DNA of 64,000 bases. It comes from a bacterium (Candidatus Blackallbacteria) CG13_big_fil_rev_8_21_14_2_50_49_14 (lineage in GTDB: Bacteria; Cyanobacteriota; Sericytochromatia; UBA7694). Location: positions 1-64,000 of the forward strand of contig PFGG01000072.1 of assembly GCA_002783405.1 (NCBI GenBank), in the 5' to 3' direction. The notes below the pieces were generated by a model that was given only the letters and a program-made list of their open reading frames with translations, made no database searches and was not told the origin of the DNA. The position numbers were made by a program, and so were the translations under genes. Numbering within the stretch: position 1 is the stretch's first letter; each line of letters starts with the position of its first letter. This document shows positions 9,056-16,917 of the stretch, piece by piece.

Positions 9056-9300
9056 ATGCAGATCAACTATTCCTTATCAGAAGATATCTATATCCTCGAA
9101 GTAGCAGGGAGTTTAACGGGCTACAAAATAGTTATTTCTATTTGGCAGGACTTCAGCATGAACCCCTGCTCATGTTTGAAATTTCACACATGGATCGCTT
9201 GTTTAAGACCTTCCAGAATGTCGAAGCCGCCTATGCCTGTCTTCACCAGATCTTAAAAAACAAACAAGCCTTAAAAGGCTGGGAACCCCTAAGTGCCTGA
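9056..9300 (+). pseudogene. Broken STAS-domain gene (anti-sigma factor antagonist type)
   Basis: Reading from the ATG at 9056 (AAAGGG 7 nt upstream) gives MQINYSLSEDIYILEVAGSLTGY, a typical STAS-domain N-terminus, until about 9124. The continuation in that frame is nonsense. In the frame one base earlier, from about 9133, the sequence reads FYLAGLQHEPLLMFEISHMDRLF and on to KALKG-like helix, a typical STAS C-terminal half (last strand and helix). The central part, including the DSSG phosphorylation motif, is absent. A deletion of roughly 30-40 codons combined with a frameshift explains this. A 99-residue ORF (9001-9300) covers only the second half in frame. Confidence 0.7.
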
Positions 9301-9376
9301 AATTGATTAAAACTGATTGACAGTCAGTACAGGCTAAAGGCATCATACATCCAGCAAGGATTGAGGAGTTTTATTG

Positions 9377-10114
9377 ATGTACAAAGCGCTGAAAACTGGC
9401 TTCCTGGCACTTGGCTGTTTTATTGCAGTTCTGAGCTTACAGGCTCAAGCCCCCTACCGTACCCAACCCCAGCAGGAACAAAGCCATGGAGAGATAGATC
9501 CTGCACTGCTGATACCTGCCAAAGAGGCCTATGAAATGCAAAAGAAAAATCTGGCAGTATTTGTCGATGTGCGCAGCCGCTTTGAATACAATGCTGAACA
9601 TATTCAAAATGCAATTTCTTTTCCCTATAAAGATATTTCCATGACCAACCAGTTTCCCTTTCCCAAAGACAAAAGCCTGGTCATGTATTGCGGCTGCCCC
9701 CATCACCTCTCGGGAATGAGTGCAGAAATTCTCAAAAAACAAGGCTATAGCCAGGTCAAAGTGATCAATGAAGGCTATTGGGGCTGGAAACAAATGGGAT
9801 TACCAATTGTTCAAGGCCCCCCTGAAGCTTTAAAGAGAATCTCACAAACCATTGAAGGCCAGTTAACTGACGCACAAAATCATCCCCTTGCCTACCACGA
9901 TGTCTTTGTTGAGCATTTGCCTACCGGTCAGCTAGAAGCTGCCCGAACCAACTCTCAGGGGCATTTTCAGATGCACTTGCATTTTGCCTCAGTCCTGCCA
10001 GAAGAACAACTGGCAATCGGGCTGAAAGATATCCGCCTGACACGCCTGACACTTAAAGAGCTTGAGAAACCCTTGAAATTAAGCCTGCCTTTAAAAACAG
10101 CGCAAGCGCAGTAA
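9377..10114 (+). CDS. Secreted rhodanese-domain protein with C-terminal carboxypeptidase-regulatory-like domain
   Basis: A 245-residue protein from the ATG at 9377 (TTGAGGAG upstream with 8-nt spacing). The signal peptide ends near AQA (22-25). Residues ~45-140 are a rhodanese domain: FVDVRSRFEYNAEHIQNAISFPY (62-84), then the active-site loop YCGCPHHLSG with probable catalytic Cys105, and the closing GYWGWKQMGLPI. Rhodaneses transfer sulfane sulfur or bind thiol-linked ligands. Residues ~150-245 (TIEGQLTDAQNHPLAYHDVFVEH) look like a transthyretin-like/carboxypeptidase-regulatory beta domain. The unusual Cys-Gly-Cys loop leaves the catalytic role open. Monocistronic; periplasmic location inferred. 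Confidence 0.82.
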   Translation: MYKALKTGFLALGCFIAVLSLQAQAPYRTQPQQEQSHGEIDPALLIPAKEAYEMQKKNLAVFVDVRSRFEYNAEHIQNAISFPYKDISMTNQFPFPKDKSLVMYCGCPHHLSGMSAEILKKQGYSQVKVINEGYWGWKQMGLPIVQGPPEALKRISQTIEGQLTDAQNHPLAYHDVFVEHLPTGQLEAARTNSQGHFQMHLHFASVLPEEQLAIGLKDIRLTRLTLKELEKPLKLSLPLKTAQAQ

Positions 10115-10136
10115 GAGGTCTTTTGCAGCCTAAAAC

Positions 10137-10165
10137 TGGATATTTTAGCCACAATCGCTTATGAT
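10137..10165 (+). promoter_or_regulatory. Candidate sigma-70-type promoter for fliD
   Basis: TGGATA (10137-10142), a 17-nt spacer and TATGAT (10160-10165): 4/6 and 5/6 consensus matches, about 60 nt before the start codon. No convincing sigma-28 motif is seen. Confidence 0.4.
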
Positions 10166-10227
10166 AAAGGCAAGATGGATCTGAGCATTTTTGTGCATAA
10201 TGCGTCTCACAACAGGAGGTTGTAAGC

Positions 10228-12015
10228 ATGTCTACAATATCTTTTGGCGGTTTGGCTTCGGGTCTGAACACCGATTCAATTATTCAGCAGTTACTGGCAA
10301 TTGAAAGCCGTCCACTGACCTTGCTCTCTCAACAGCGAAGCAATTATCAAAATCAAATTGACGCCTATAAAGATATCAATACGCGTCTGAGCGCACTTGA
10401 AAACAAGGCTTTTGCCTTAACACAAATCAGTTCCTTAATCGGCCGCAAAGCGAGCTCTTCAAATAGTAACTCTCTCCTGGCGACCGCCAACGCCAATGCA
10501 TTGACGGGTTCTTTTCAAGTTGAAGTCCTGCAATTGGCAAGCAACTCAAAACTGCAAACAGGAAATTTAGCGGGCCAAGGCAATAACCAAGGCGGAATCG
10601 CTGATGTCGCCACTGATTTTAGCGGAGAAACACTCACGCAACTCAATTCTGCCAACCGTTTAAGAGAAGCCTTAACTGAGGGCAGTTTCTTTGTCAATGG
10701 TCAACAAATTACGATCACCAGTGGCTCTACCCTGAATTCAATTTTCACAGATATTCAGAATGCCACAGGGGCGACAGGTGCTTTGGCATATGACCCAGCC
10801 AAAGGCGGCCAGACACTTACATTTTCTAGCCTCAGTGCCATCAATTTAAGTTCGGGCAGCAGCAATTTTTTGTCGGTTTTCAAACTGGATACTGCCGCTT
10901 ATGCTGCAGGCAGCATAAGCAGCACTGACGCGGTCAATGGGGTGAGAGCCGATCTAAAATTGGATAATTCGGCTGGAGCAACCAATCTCGCACAAACCGT
11001 TGCCTCTGGCGTTTTAACGCTCAACGGTGTCGCCATTGCATACAATGGCGCAAATGACAGCCTCAATGATCTGATCCAAAGAATTAATCTTTCTGATGCA
11101 GGTGTCAACGCAAATTATTCTTCCCTGGGGGGAGGAAAGCTCGTTATTACACAGAAAACGACGGGTCCGCAGACCACCAGTTTTTCTGATACCGGCAATT
11201 TATCCCAAGCCTTGGGATTGAGTGCTCCTGATTCTGTGATCGCAGGCAATGCTGCCCAAATTAAAATTGATGGCGGCAGCACCCAGTATTTTACACGGAA
11301 CTCTGGCATCCAAGCTGCTGGATTAGAAGGCGTAACGCTTGATTTACGCGAAGCGAATCCTGGCAATCCTTTTACTGTCACTGTCAACGCCGACAGCGAA
11401 GCCGCAGTCGGCCAAGTTCAAGGGTTCGTGGATCAATTCAATGCTGTTGTGAGCAGAATTAACGAACTGACAGCTTATAACCCCAGCACCAAAGCTCGCG
11501 GCACCCTGCTTTCAGATTTTACGGTCAACAACGTCAAAGACCGTTTGTTTAAGCTCGTATTTGGAACGGTTACGGGCTTAACACAAGGCAATGAGCGAGG
11601 CACGCTTTCAGAGCTTGGGATTTCGACGGGGGCCATCGGCAGTGTTGCGGGTACAACCACTTCTTTGCAACTGGATGCCAGTAAACTGACACAAGCCCTA
11701 CAAGACACCCCCACGCGTGTGGCGCAAATCTTTGGAGCCACAGCGACCAGCAATGGAAGTGCGGGCATTATGAGCCAATTTAAAACCTATTTGGACGGAC
11801 TCAGCAATGCCACCGGAACCTTTAATCAAAAACAAAAAGTTGTCTCGGGTCAGATTGATTTAATTGACAGCCGAATCGAAAATCTCAACAAACGCTTAAC
11901 TTCACGTCAAAAAATTTTGGAACAACAATTTAGCAGCATGGAAAAAATTCTTTCCCGCTTGCAAACCCAACAGTCTGCCTTGAGCAATTTAATTACCCAG
12001 CTTTCAGCCAAATAA
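10228..12015 (+). CDS. fliD: Flagellar hook-associated protein 2 (filament cap)
   Basis: A 595-residue protein. FliD caps the growing flagellar filament and promotes flagellin folding. The N-terminus SFGGLASGLNTDSIIQQLLAIE and following coiled coil (1-100) are the FliD_N signature. A Ser/Thr/Asn-rich variable core spans ~105-340. FliD_C (~345-590) ends in the coiled coil SRIENLNKRLTSRQKILEQQ and a Met-containing helix, as expected for interaction with filament subunits. AGGAGGT stands 8 nt before the ATG. No other flagellar structural gene is adjacent; the convergent kinase gene ends 18 nt away. No export signal peptide is present, consistent with flagellar type III secretion. Confidence 0.93.
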   Translation: MSTISFGGLASGLNTDSIIQQLLAIESRPLTLLSQQRSNYQNQIDAYKDINTRLSALENKAFALTQISSLIGRKASSSNSNSLLATANANALTGSFQVEVLQLASNSKLQTGNLAGQGNNQGGIADVATDFSGETLTQLNSANRLREALTEGSFFVNGQQITITSGSTLNSIFTDIQNATGATGALAYDPAKGGQTLTFSSLSAINLSSGSSNFLSVFKLDTAAYAAGSISSTDAVNGVRADLKLDNSAGATNLAQTVASGVLTLNGVAIAYNGANDSLNDLIQRINLSDAGVNANYSSLGGGKLVITQKTTGPQTTSFSDTGNLSQALGLSAPDSVIAGNAAQIKIDGGSTQYFTRNSGIQAAGLEGVTLDLREANPGNPFTVTVNADSEAAVGQVQGFVDQFNAVVSRINELTAYNPSTKARGTLLSDFTVNNVKDRLFKLVFGTVTGLTQGNERGTLSELGISTGAIGSVAGTTTSLQLDASKLTQALQDTPTRVAQIFGATATSNGSAGIMSQFKTYLDGLSNATGTFNQKQKVVSGQIDLIDSRIENLNKRLTSRQKILEQQFSSMEKILSRLQTQQSALSNLITQLSAK

Positions 12016-12033
12016 TAGGATAGAAACGCTGAG

Positions 12034-14073
12034 CTAGGGGCAGGTCTTTTTACACGCCGAAGTATTGCCATAGCGACAGGCTGCTTTCCAGTCGGCCTGG
12101 GCTGAAGTACATTTTTTTAAAGCCTTGTATACATCGCCACGGTTATTGAGGAACCTAGGAGTTTGAGGCTCCAGTTGGATAGCTAGATCATAGTATTCAA
12201 GCGCTTTAGTATACTCTTTTTGTCTTTCATACAAATACCCCAAATTGTTCATTGGGGACGTATATTTGGGGTTGAACTCAAGTGCTTTTTGATAATATTC
12301 GATCGCCTTGGGATTGTTTTTCTGATCATCATACACCAAACCCAGATTATACCAGGCCGTTGCATACTTCGGAGACTGACGAATGGCTTCAAGATAGTGG
12401 CTGATGGCTAAATCATACTCCTTAAGATGGTAATACGATAAACCGAGTAAATTATGCGCAGAGGCATAATCAGGAGAAGCTGCAATTGCGCCTTTTAAAG
12501 CCACAATCGCCTCAGAATAACGCTTAAGTTTGATCAAAAGATCCCCTTTATTGTAAAAGGGCAACGAATATGCTGGAAATCTTTTCATTGCCTCATCATA
12601 GGCAGTTAAGGCCTCAGGATAGCGCTTTTGCTGCTCATATACCCAGGCGATATTGTTCCAGGGATATTTATAATGAGAATCAATTTTGATGGTTTCTTGA
12701 AAATCAGCCAAAGCCTTGTCGTATTGTTTGTTTTCAATATAGGAAAGCCCCCGGTAATTCAGGGAATCTTTGTGTTTGGGCTTAACTTCTAAGCTTTCAG
12801 TAAAAGCACGGATCGCAGAATGATAAAGATTCATCTGATAGTAATTCCAGCCCATATTGTACAAACTCTCAGGATAATCTTCAGGGGCGATAGCATAGGC
12901 TTTTTTATAGTCTTCAATTGCCAAGGCGTATTGTTTCAGTCTGCCCCGGCAAATTCCCCGTTTGAAATAAATTTCAGCGTCTTCAGCAAAGGATTCCAGA
13001 GCTTTGTCAAAATATTGATTGGCACGAAAACAGCTTGAGGCACCATAATAAATCAGACCCAAACTACGGGCTTCTTTGGCATTGATCGAGCCGATTGGCT
13101 TATAACTTGGAACAGAGCTCGGTGCAGTAGCAGACCTGTATTTCACAGAATGAGATTTCACTTCCCAAATGCTGAAAGCACTGATAAGCACCAATGCACC
13201 AGCGGCAATGGTATAGCCCACGGATTTATTCTGTTTCTTCGTTTCTGGAGTTTCTGACAGCTTAATTTCCTGACGGCCCAAAAGCTTTTGAAACTCTTTT
13301 AATACCTCGCGTGCCGAGCCAAAACGGCGTTGGATATCGGGCTCAATCATACGCTCCAAAACTTTGGCAAACTCCCCTGAAATATTGACATGCGGCCGAA
13401 AATTGAGTTTTAAACCCTTTTTTTCAATCTCATGGGGCTCTCGATGGGAGAGTAAATAAATCAGGGTCATGCCCAGAGAATAGAGATCCGAGGCGGGCGC
13501 AGCATCGCCATTCATCTGTTCAATCGCCATATAGCCAAAGGTTCCCACGACAGTGGGTGTAGCCCCTTGTTTCTGTCTGAGGGTTTCTTTTACTGCCCCA
13601 AAATCAATCAAATAGGGAGTTTGGCTCTTGGAAAGCAGGATATTTCCAGGTTTGATATCACGGTGAATAATCGGAGGAGAAAAGGAATGTAAATAATCCA
13701 AGACCTCGAGTAAAAGACTCCCCAGTTTGATCACTTCTTTCTCAGTAAAAAAGCGCCCCCTCTCAATGCTGTCTTTGAGGCTCTGTCCTTCAATAAATTC
13801 TTGTACCTGAAAATATTTTTCTTCCTTCTCCGATTTCACAGTCAATGATTCATAAAACCGAGGAATATTGGGATGATTCAGATTGGCAAGAACTTTGGAT
13901 TCTCTTTCAAAAAGCTCAAGTGATTTCCAATCTTCAAGATTTTGAAGATTCAAGGATTTTAAGGTACACCAACGGCCAGAGTTGCGATCTTTGGCTTTCC
14001 AGGTCGTAGCAAATCCGCCTCGACCCAATTCCTGATGGAGTTCAAATCTCTGATTAATGACAATAAGGCTCAT
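12034..14073 (-). CDS. Membrane-anchored Ser/Thr protein kinase with C-terminal TPR array
   Basis: A 679-residue protein. Residues ~10-265 are a Hanks-type kinase with every key element: GRGGFATTWKA glycine loop (17-27), Lys39, IIHRDIKPGNILL with catalytic Asp139, IDFG (156-159), and the APE-equivalent GYMAIEQM. A single membrane segment at ~285-304 (GYTIAAGALVLISAFSIW) separates it from about nine TPRs (~335-670), which by topology lie outside the cytoplasm, ending in a Cys-rich tail. Cyanobacteria and relatives carry many such kinase-TPR receptors. Substrate and ligand are unknown. It follows the small 14080-14361 gene by 6 nt, so the two form an operon. Confidence 0.9.
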   Translation of the reverse strand: MSLIVINQRFELHQELGRGGFATTWKAKDRNSGRWCTLKSLNLQNLEDWKSLELFERESKVLANLNHPNIPRFYESLTVKSEKEEKYFQVQEFIEGQSLKDSIERGRFFTEKEVIKLGSLLLEVLDYLHSFSPPIIHRDIKPGNILLSKSQTPYLIDFGAVKETLRQKQGATPTVVGTFGYMAIEQMNGDAAPASDLYSLGMTLIYLLSHREPHEIEKKGLKLNFRPHVNISGEFAKVLERMIEPDIQRRFGSAREVLKEFQKLLGRQEIKLSETPETKKQNKSVGYTIAAGALVLISAFSIWEVKSHSVKYRSATAPSSVPSYKPIGSINAKEARSLGLIYYGASSCFRANQYFDKALESFAEDAEIYFKRGICRGRLKQYALAIEDYKKAYAIAPEDYPESLYNMGWNYYQMNLYHSAIRAFTESLEVKPKHKDSLNYRGLSYIENKQYDKALADFQETIKIDSHYKYPWNNIAWVYEQQKRYPEALTAYDEAMKRFPAYSLPFYNKGDLLIKLKRYSEAIVALKGAIAASPDYASAHNLLGLSYYHLKEYDLAISHYLEAIRQSPKYATAWYNLGLVYDDQKNNPKAIEYYQKALEFNPKYTSPMNNLGYLYERQKEYTKALEYYDLAIQLEPQTPRFLNNRGDVYKALKKCTSAQADWKAACRYGNTSACKKTCP

Positions 14074-14079
14074 GGGCCT

Positions 14080-14361
14080 CTATTGTATCCAAAAAACCTG
14101 CAAAAACCAATTTTTTAATTGCTTACGCAAAAAGATACGCAAAGGATGAAGTTGTCGGATCAGACTGTCGATTTCCCGAGAAACGGTTTCACGTCGGTTC
14201 TGAAGGTGGGCTTCAATTTGGGAGGTGGGCAAATCTACTTCCTGGAGGGTTTCGGGCCCTTTTACCCCTTTGATCTGAAAAGACTTGGGCAAAACTTTGG
14301 CACGAAAATCAATCTGGCGAACATCATTCAAAACCTTTTCCAATGTGAGCACGGGTTTCAT
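14080..14361 (-). CDS. Small conserved-looking protein upstream of the kinase
   Basis: A 93-residue protein from the ATG at 14361; GGAGAG lies about 9 nt upstream, while an in-frame GTG at 14367 sits too close to it. Mixed charged sequence with a basic, hydrophobic C-terminus (LRIFLRKQLKNWFLQVFW) that could be a membrane-associating helix. There is no recognised domain. Its stop codon lies 6 nt before the kinase start, which argues that it is real and co-translated with the kinase; a role in kinase regulation is possible but only inferred from position. Confidence 0.6.
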   Translation of the reverse strand: MKPVLTLEKVLNDVRQIDFRAKVLPKSFQIKGVKGPETLQEVDLPTSQIEAHLQNRRETVSREIDSLIRQLHPLRIFLRKQLKNWFLQVFWIQ

Positions 14362-14483
14362 TGACACAATCTCTCCTTACAGGGTGGGGGAAGAACTGTT
14401 TTTAGGATAAAAGCGATCCGAGTCACACTTCAGTGATGCAGGTCTCGTTTGAGCAATTTTGCGTGGAATTTGAGAAGAAAACG

Positions 14484-14516
14484 AAAAAAATAAGCCCGCT
14501 GATGCGAGCTTATTTT
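14484..14516 (-). terminator. Intrinsic terminator downstream of tRNA-Gln
   Basis: On the minus strand AAAATAAGCTCGC pairs with GCGGGCTTATTTT (one G.U) around a 4-nt loop, followed by further T residues. It lies 7 nt past the tRNA 3' end. Confidence 0.75.
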
Positions 14517-14522
14517 TATAAA

Positions 14523-14594
14523 CAGGGGTGCAGGGATTCGAACCCCGGTATGTCTGAACCAAAATCAGATGCCTTACCGCTTGGCGACACCCCT
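14523..14594 (-). tRNA. trnQ: tRNA-Gln (anticodon UUG)
   Basis: 72 nt on the minus strand. Acceptor stem AGGGGTG/CACCCCT, D-arm with AAGCGGTAAGG, anticodon stem TCTGA/TCAGA around loop TTTTGGT (anticodon TTG), T-arm GGTTCGAATCC and discriminator G. CCA is not encoded. Confidence 0.95.
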
Positions 14595-14624
14595 GGGCAA
14601 ATTGCGACGGAGAACCGTACGCCG

Positions 14625-14655
14625 ACAGGTTCAAGAACCTGTGCTTTAAATGCAC
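14625..14655. promoter_or_regulatory. Two adjacent palindromes upstream of tRNA-Gln
   Basis: ACAGGTTC-AA-GAACCTGT (14625-14642, perfect 8-bp arms) runs directly into GTGC-N7-GCAC (14641-14655). The rest of the 14595-14857 gap shows no gene. The palindromes could be operator sites or transcript secondary structure; no function can be assigned. Confidence 0.35.
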
Positions 14656-14766
14656 TTTTCAATTTTACCACAGGTCTTTCAGTGAACAAGGAGATAGCCT
14701 CGCGAAGACGAAAAATATTTAGCCCCAGCCTGAGTAATCTTTGCCTTTAAAGGCCCCAAGCCCTAC

Positions 14767-14795
14767 TTGACAAGTCTTAGGAATAAAAATAAACT
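14767..14795 (+). promoter_or_regulatory. Candidate promoter for the 14858 lipoprotein gene
   Basis: A perfect TTGACA (14767-14772), a 17-nt spacer and TAAACT (14790-14795), followed by an A/T-rich leader. Confidence 0.45.
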
Positions 14796-14857
14796 TAAAA
14801 AATCAGATAAATATTTATATTTTTATAAGTTTTCAATTAGATATCGAGGCCTTCCAG

Positions 14858-15418
14858 ATGAAAAAAGCATTTCCCATCTCACTCATATTTATCATTGCGG
14901 CCTGTAGCGCACAGACAAATTTAACGCCAACCCTTCCGCAAACAGGGGTTAGCGCCCAAAATAGTCCCAGAATCCTTGAAACTTTTAAAGGCTATTTTTT
15001 AAAATCCAGCACAGATAGCCTAAAACACGCAGAAATGGGCATGCAGGTGCGTTCATTATTGGGCAAAACCTATGATAACCGGAACTCTGCGGCCAGGAAC
15101 TATCTTTTTTATACGAACCAGACCCAAACTTTCGCAACAGCCACAGGCCCAGTCAGATTGGGAAAAGACGGCCTTTTGTATTTTGAAAGCTTGGAAATCT
15201 CCCAAGGTTCAACCCATCGGGTCTATTACCGTTTAGGAAAATTCAATCCCCTTCCCCCTGTTCCAAGTGAAGGAACCGCGATAGCTTTCCAATTGGATCC
15301 GGGTGTGAGCCTGAAAATGGACTGGCGCGGGATCAACCCCATGAATCATGATGAACTACATTGGTCGATTCCTCCGGCAGTACAAGCTCAAAGCCTGAGC
15401 TCCGATTTGTTTTTATAA
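14858..15418 (+). CDS. Small lipoprotein of unknown function
   Basis: A 186-residue protein. The signal peptide has lipobox IIAAC (Cys17). The mature part has no family I recognise; it alternates short hydrophobic strands and polar turns (RVYYRLGKFNPLPP, FQLDPGVSLKMDWRG), suggesting a small beta-rich periplasmic domain. It has a good TTGACA-type promoter and appears monocistronic, since the next gene starts 73 nt later behind its own AT-rich region. Envelope location is inferred from the lipobox. Confidence 0.65.
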   Translation: MKKAFPISLIFIIAACSAQTNLTPTLPQTGVSAQNSPRILETFKGYFLKSSTDSLKHAEMGMQVRSLLGKTYDNRNSAARNYLFYTNQTQTFATATGPVRLGKDGLLYFESLEISQGSTHRVYYRLGKFNPLPPVPSEGTAIAFQLDPGVSLKMDWRGINPMNHDELHWSIPPAVQAQSLSSDLFL

Positions 15419-15491
15419 ACACGCCATTTCTCTGAAAAAATAATCCATAAGCATATATTTATCGGGTCTAAATTTGTTACCATAAACAGAG

Positions 15492-16886
15492 ATGCAATTC
15501 TGCATCAGTCCAAAGAACAGGGTTAAGGGCACTCATTTGGACCTGAATATCATTATTACAACCAATGGCCCAGGTGAAATAGCTGCCTGGGTTCAACCTG
15601 TGGTAGAAAAACTTCGCAATCTTGTTCCACATGCCAGAATTATTATCGCACTGGTACCCTGTCCCCACAGCAGTGGTTATGAGGCCCAGGTCAGCAGCCG
15701 TTTTTTAGGTGCCAGTGTACTTCTCCCCTCTGAAACCACCCATTTTCTCTTAACGGGAAAACTCCCCCCCCATGTGGTTTTGGCGCGTGAAGGGGTCATT
15801 CTTCACCTCGGAGGCGATCAGCTTTTTTCAGTCAGTCTGGGCTGGAGAACGCGTTTTCCCGTTGTGGTTTATACCGAAAAGCTTGCCCAATGGCCCAGCC
15901 AGGTTCAACGCTTTCTTTTACGGGATGAGGGATTGTATACCCAGCATCGCAAACACAAAATTCCTGCCCATAAACTCGTCACCGTCGGTGATCTGATGGT
16001 CGACTCAGTGCATCCGACCCTGTCATCTACAGATGCCCGTAACAAGCTCAATCTGAGCCAATCCATGCCAGTGGTTTCACTGCTTCCGGGCAGCAAGCCT
16101 TTAAAAGTACTGTATTCAACTTCCTATATGCTTAAAATCGCAGATGAGCTGAGTTATCTCTTACCTGAAACTCAGTTTATTTTGCCCCAATCCCCCTTTA
16201 CACCTTTGGCGCAATTGCGTGAAGCAGTTCAGGATCCGCGCTATATTTCAGTACTTGGGGGTGTTCCCGGCAAAATTGTACATGATCGCAACAGCACCTT
16301 TATCGTGACACCCCAAGGCAATAAAATACAAGTCGTACCCCCCACCTGGAACCACAATGCCCTTCAGGTTTCAGATCTGAGCATTACACTCCCAGGCACC
16401 AATACTGCAGAACTAGCAATTTTGGGGATCCCCATGGTCGTCATTCTGCCGCTCAATAAACCAGAAGTATTGCCCGTCGAAGGCCTCGGCGGGCAACTCT
16501 GCCGCCTGCCGCTCCTCGGCCCCGCATTGAAACGCCTTCTGATTCATCAGATCCTCAAAAAATTGCGTTTTGTCTCCATTCCCAACCAAAAAGCAGAGCG
16601 CCTCTTGGTGCCTGAGATTGTTGGAAACACAGACCCGCTTGAAATTGCCCAAAAGGCCTTTCAATTGTTGATGGATCCGCTGCATCGACGTGAAACCAGT
16701 CTCACCCTACGTTCGCTCATGCCCGCACAAAATACAGCCGAAACCTTGGTGCAAAATCTGCTCGAAATTTTTGAGTTGCATTATGCCTGCCATCCCCACC
16801 CCATTCCTTATCGGCACCTTGACTCCAGTCATCCGCCTCAACCCACTGACTCTGATTCTACCAGTGGCACCAAACGGTCAGGTTAA
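15492..16886 (+). CDS. LpxB-like glycosyltransferase (lipid-A-disaccharide synthase-related, GT19)
   Basis: Up to 464 residues. The opening NIIITTNGPGEIAAWVQPVV, LLPGSKPLKV (donor-site region), the GTNTAELAILGIPMVVILP segment and LVPEIVGN tail match the LpxB/GT19 fold, especially the longer cyanobacterial 'LpxB-related' proteins. True LpxB condenses UDP-diacylglucosamine with lipid X; the substrate of this branch is uncertain, and no other lpx gene is present here. The ATG at 15492 is the longest start. A TTG at 15537 with AAGGG 8 nt upstream begins right at the conserved domain and may be the real start. The last ~35 residues are His/Pro/Ser-rich and low in complexity. Confidence 0.72.
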   Translation: MQFCISPKNRVKGTHLDLNIIITTNGPGEIAAWVQPVVEKLRNLVPHARIIIALVPCPHSSGYEAQVSSRFLGASVLLPSETTHFLLTGKLPPHVVLAREGVILHLGGDQLFSVSLGWRTRFPVVVYTEKLAQWPSQVQRFLLRDEGLYTQHRKHKIPAHKLVTVGDLMVDSVHPTLSSTDARNKLNLSQSMPVVSLLPGSKPLKVLYSTSYMLKIADELSYLLPETQFILPQSPFTPLAQLREAVQDPRYISVLGGVPGKIVHDRNSTFIVTPQGNKIQVVPPTWNHNALQVSDLSITLPGTNTAELAILGIPMVVILPLNKPEVLPVEGLGGQLCRLPLLGPALKRLLIHQILKKLRFVSIPNQKAERLLVPEIVGNTDPLEIAQKAFQLLMDPLHRRETSLTLRSLMPAQNTAETLVQNLLEIFELHYACHPHPIPYRHLDSSHPPQPTDSDSTSGTKRSG

Positions 16887-16917
16887 ATGAGCCGCTTTTG
16901 CTCAGGGCACTTGAACA

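Noticed and set aside
9001-9300. 99-residue ORF as an intact gene
   Set aside because: Only its C-terminal half has meaning (STAS end). The N-terminal half is out of frame with the real STAS start at 9056, so a pseudogene explains both parts.
14433-14750. 105-codon frame on the + strand
   Set aside because: It reads across the antisense of tRNA-Gln and its terminator.
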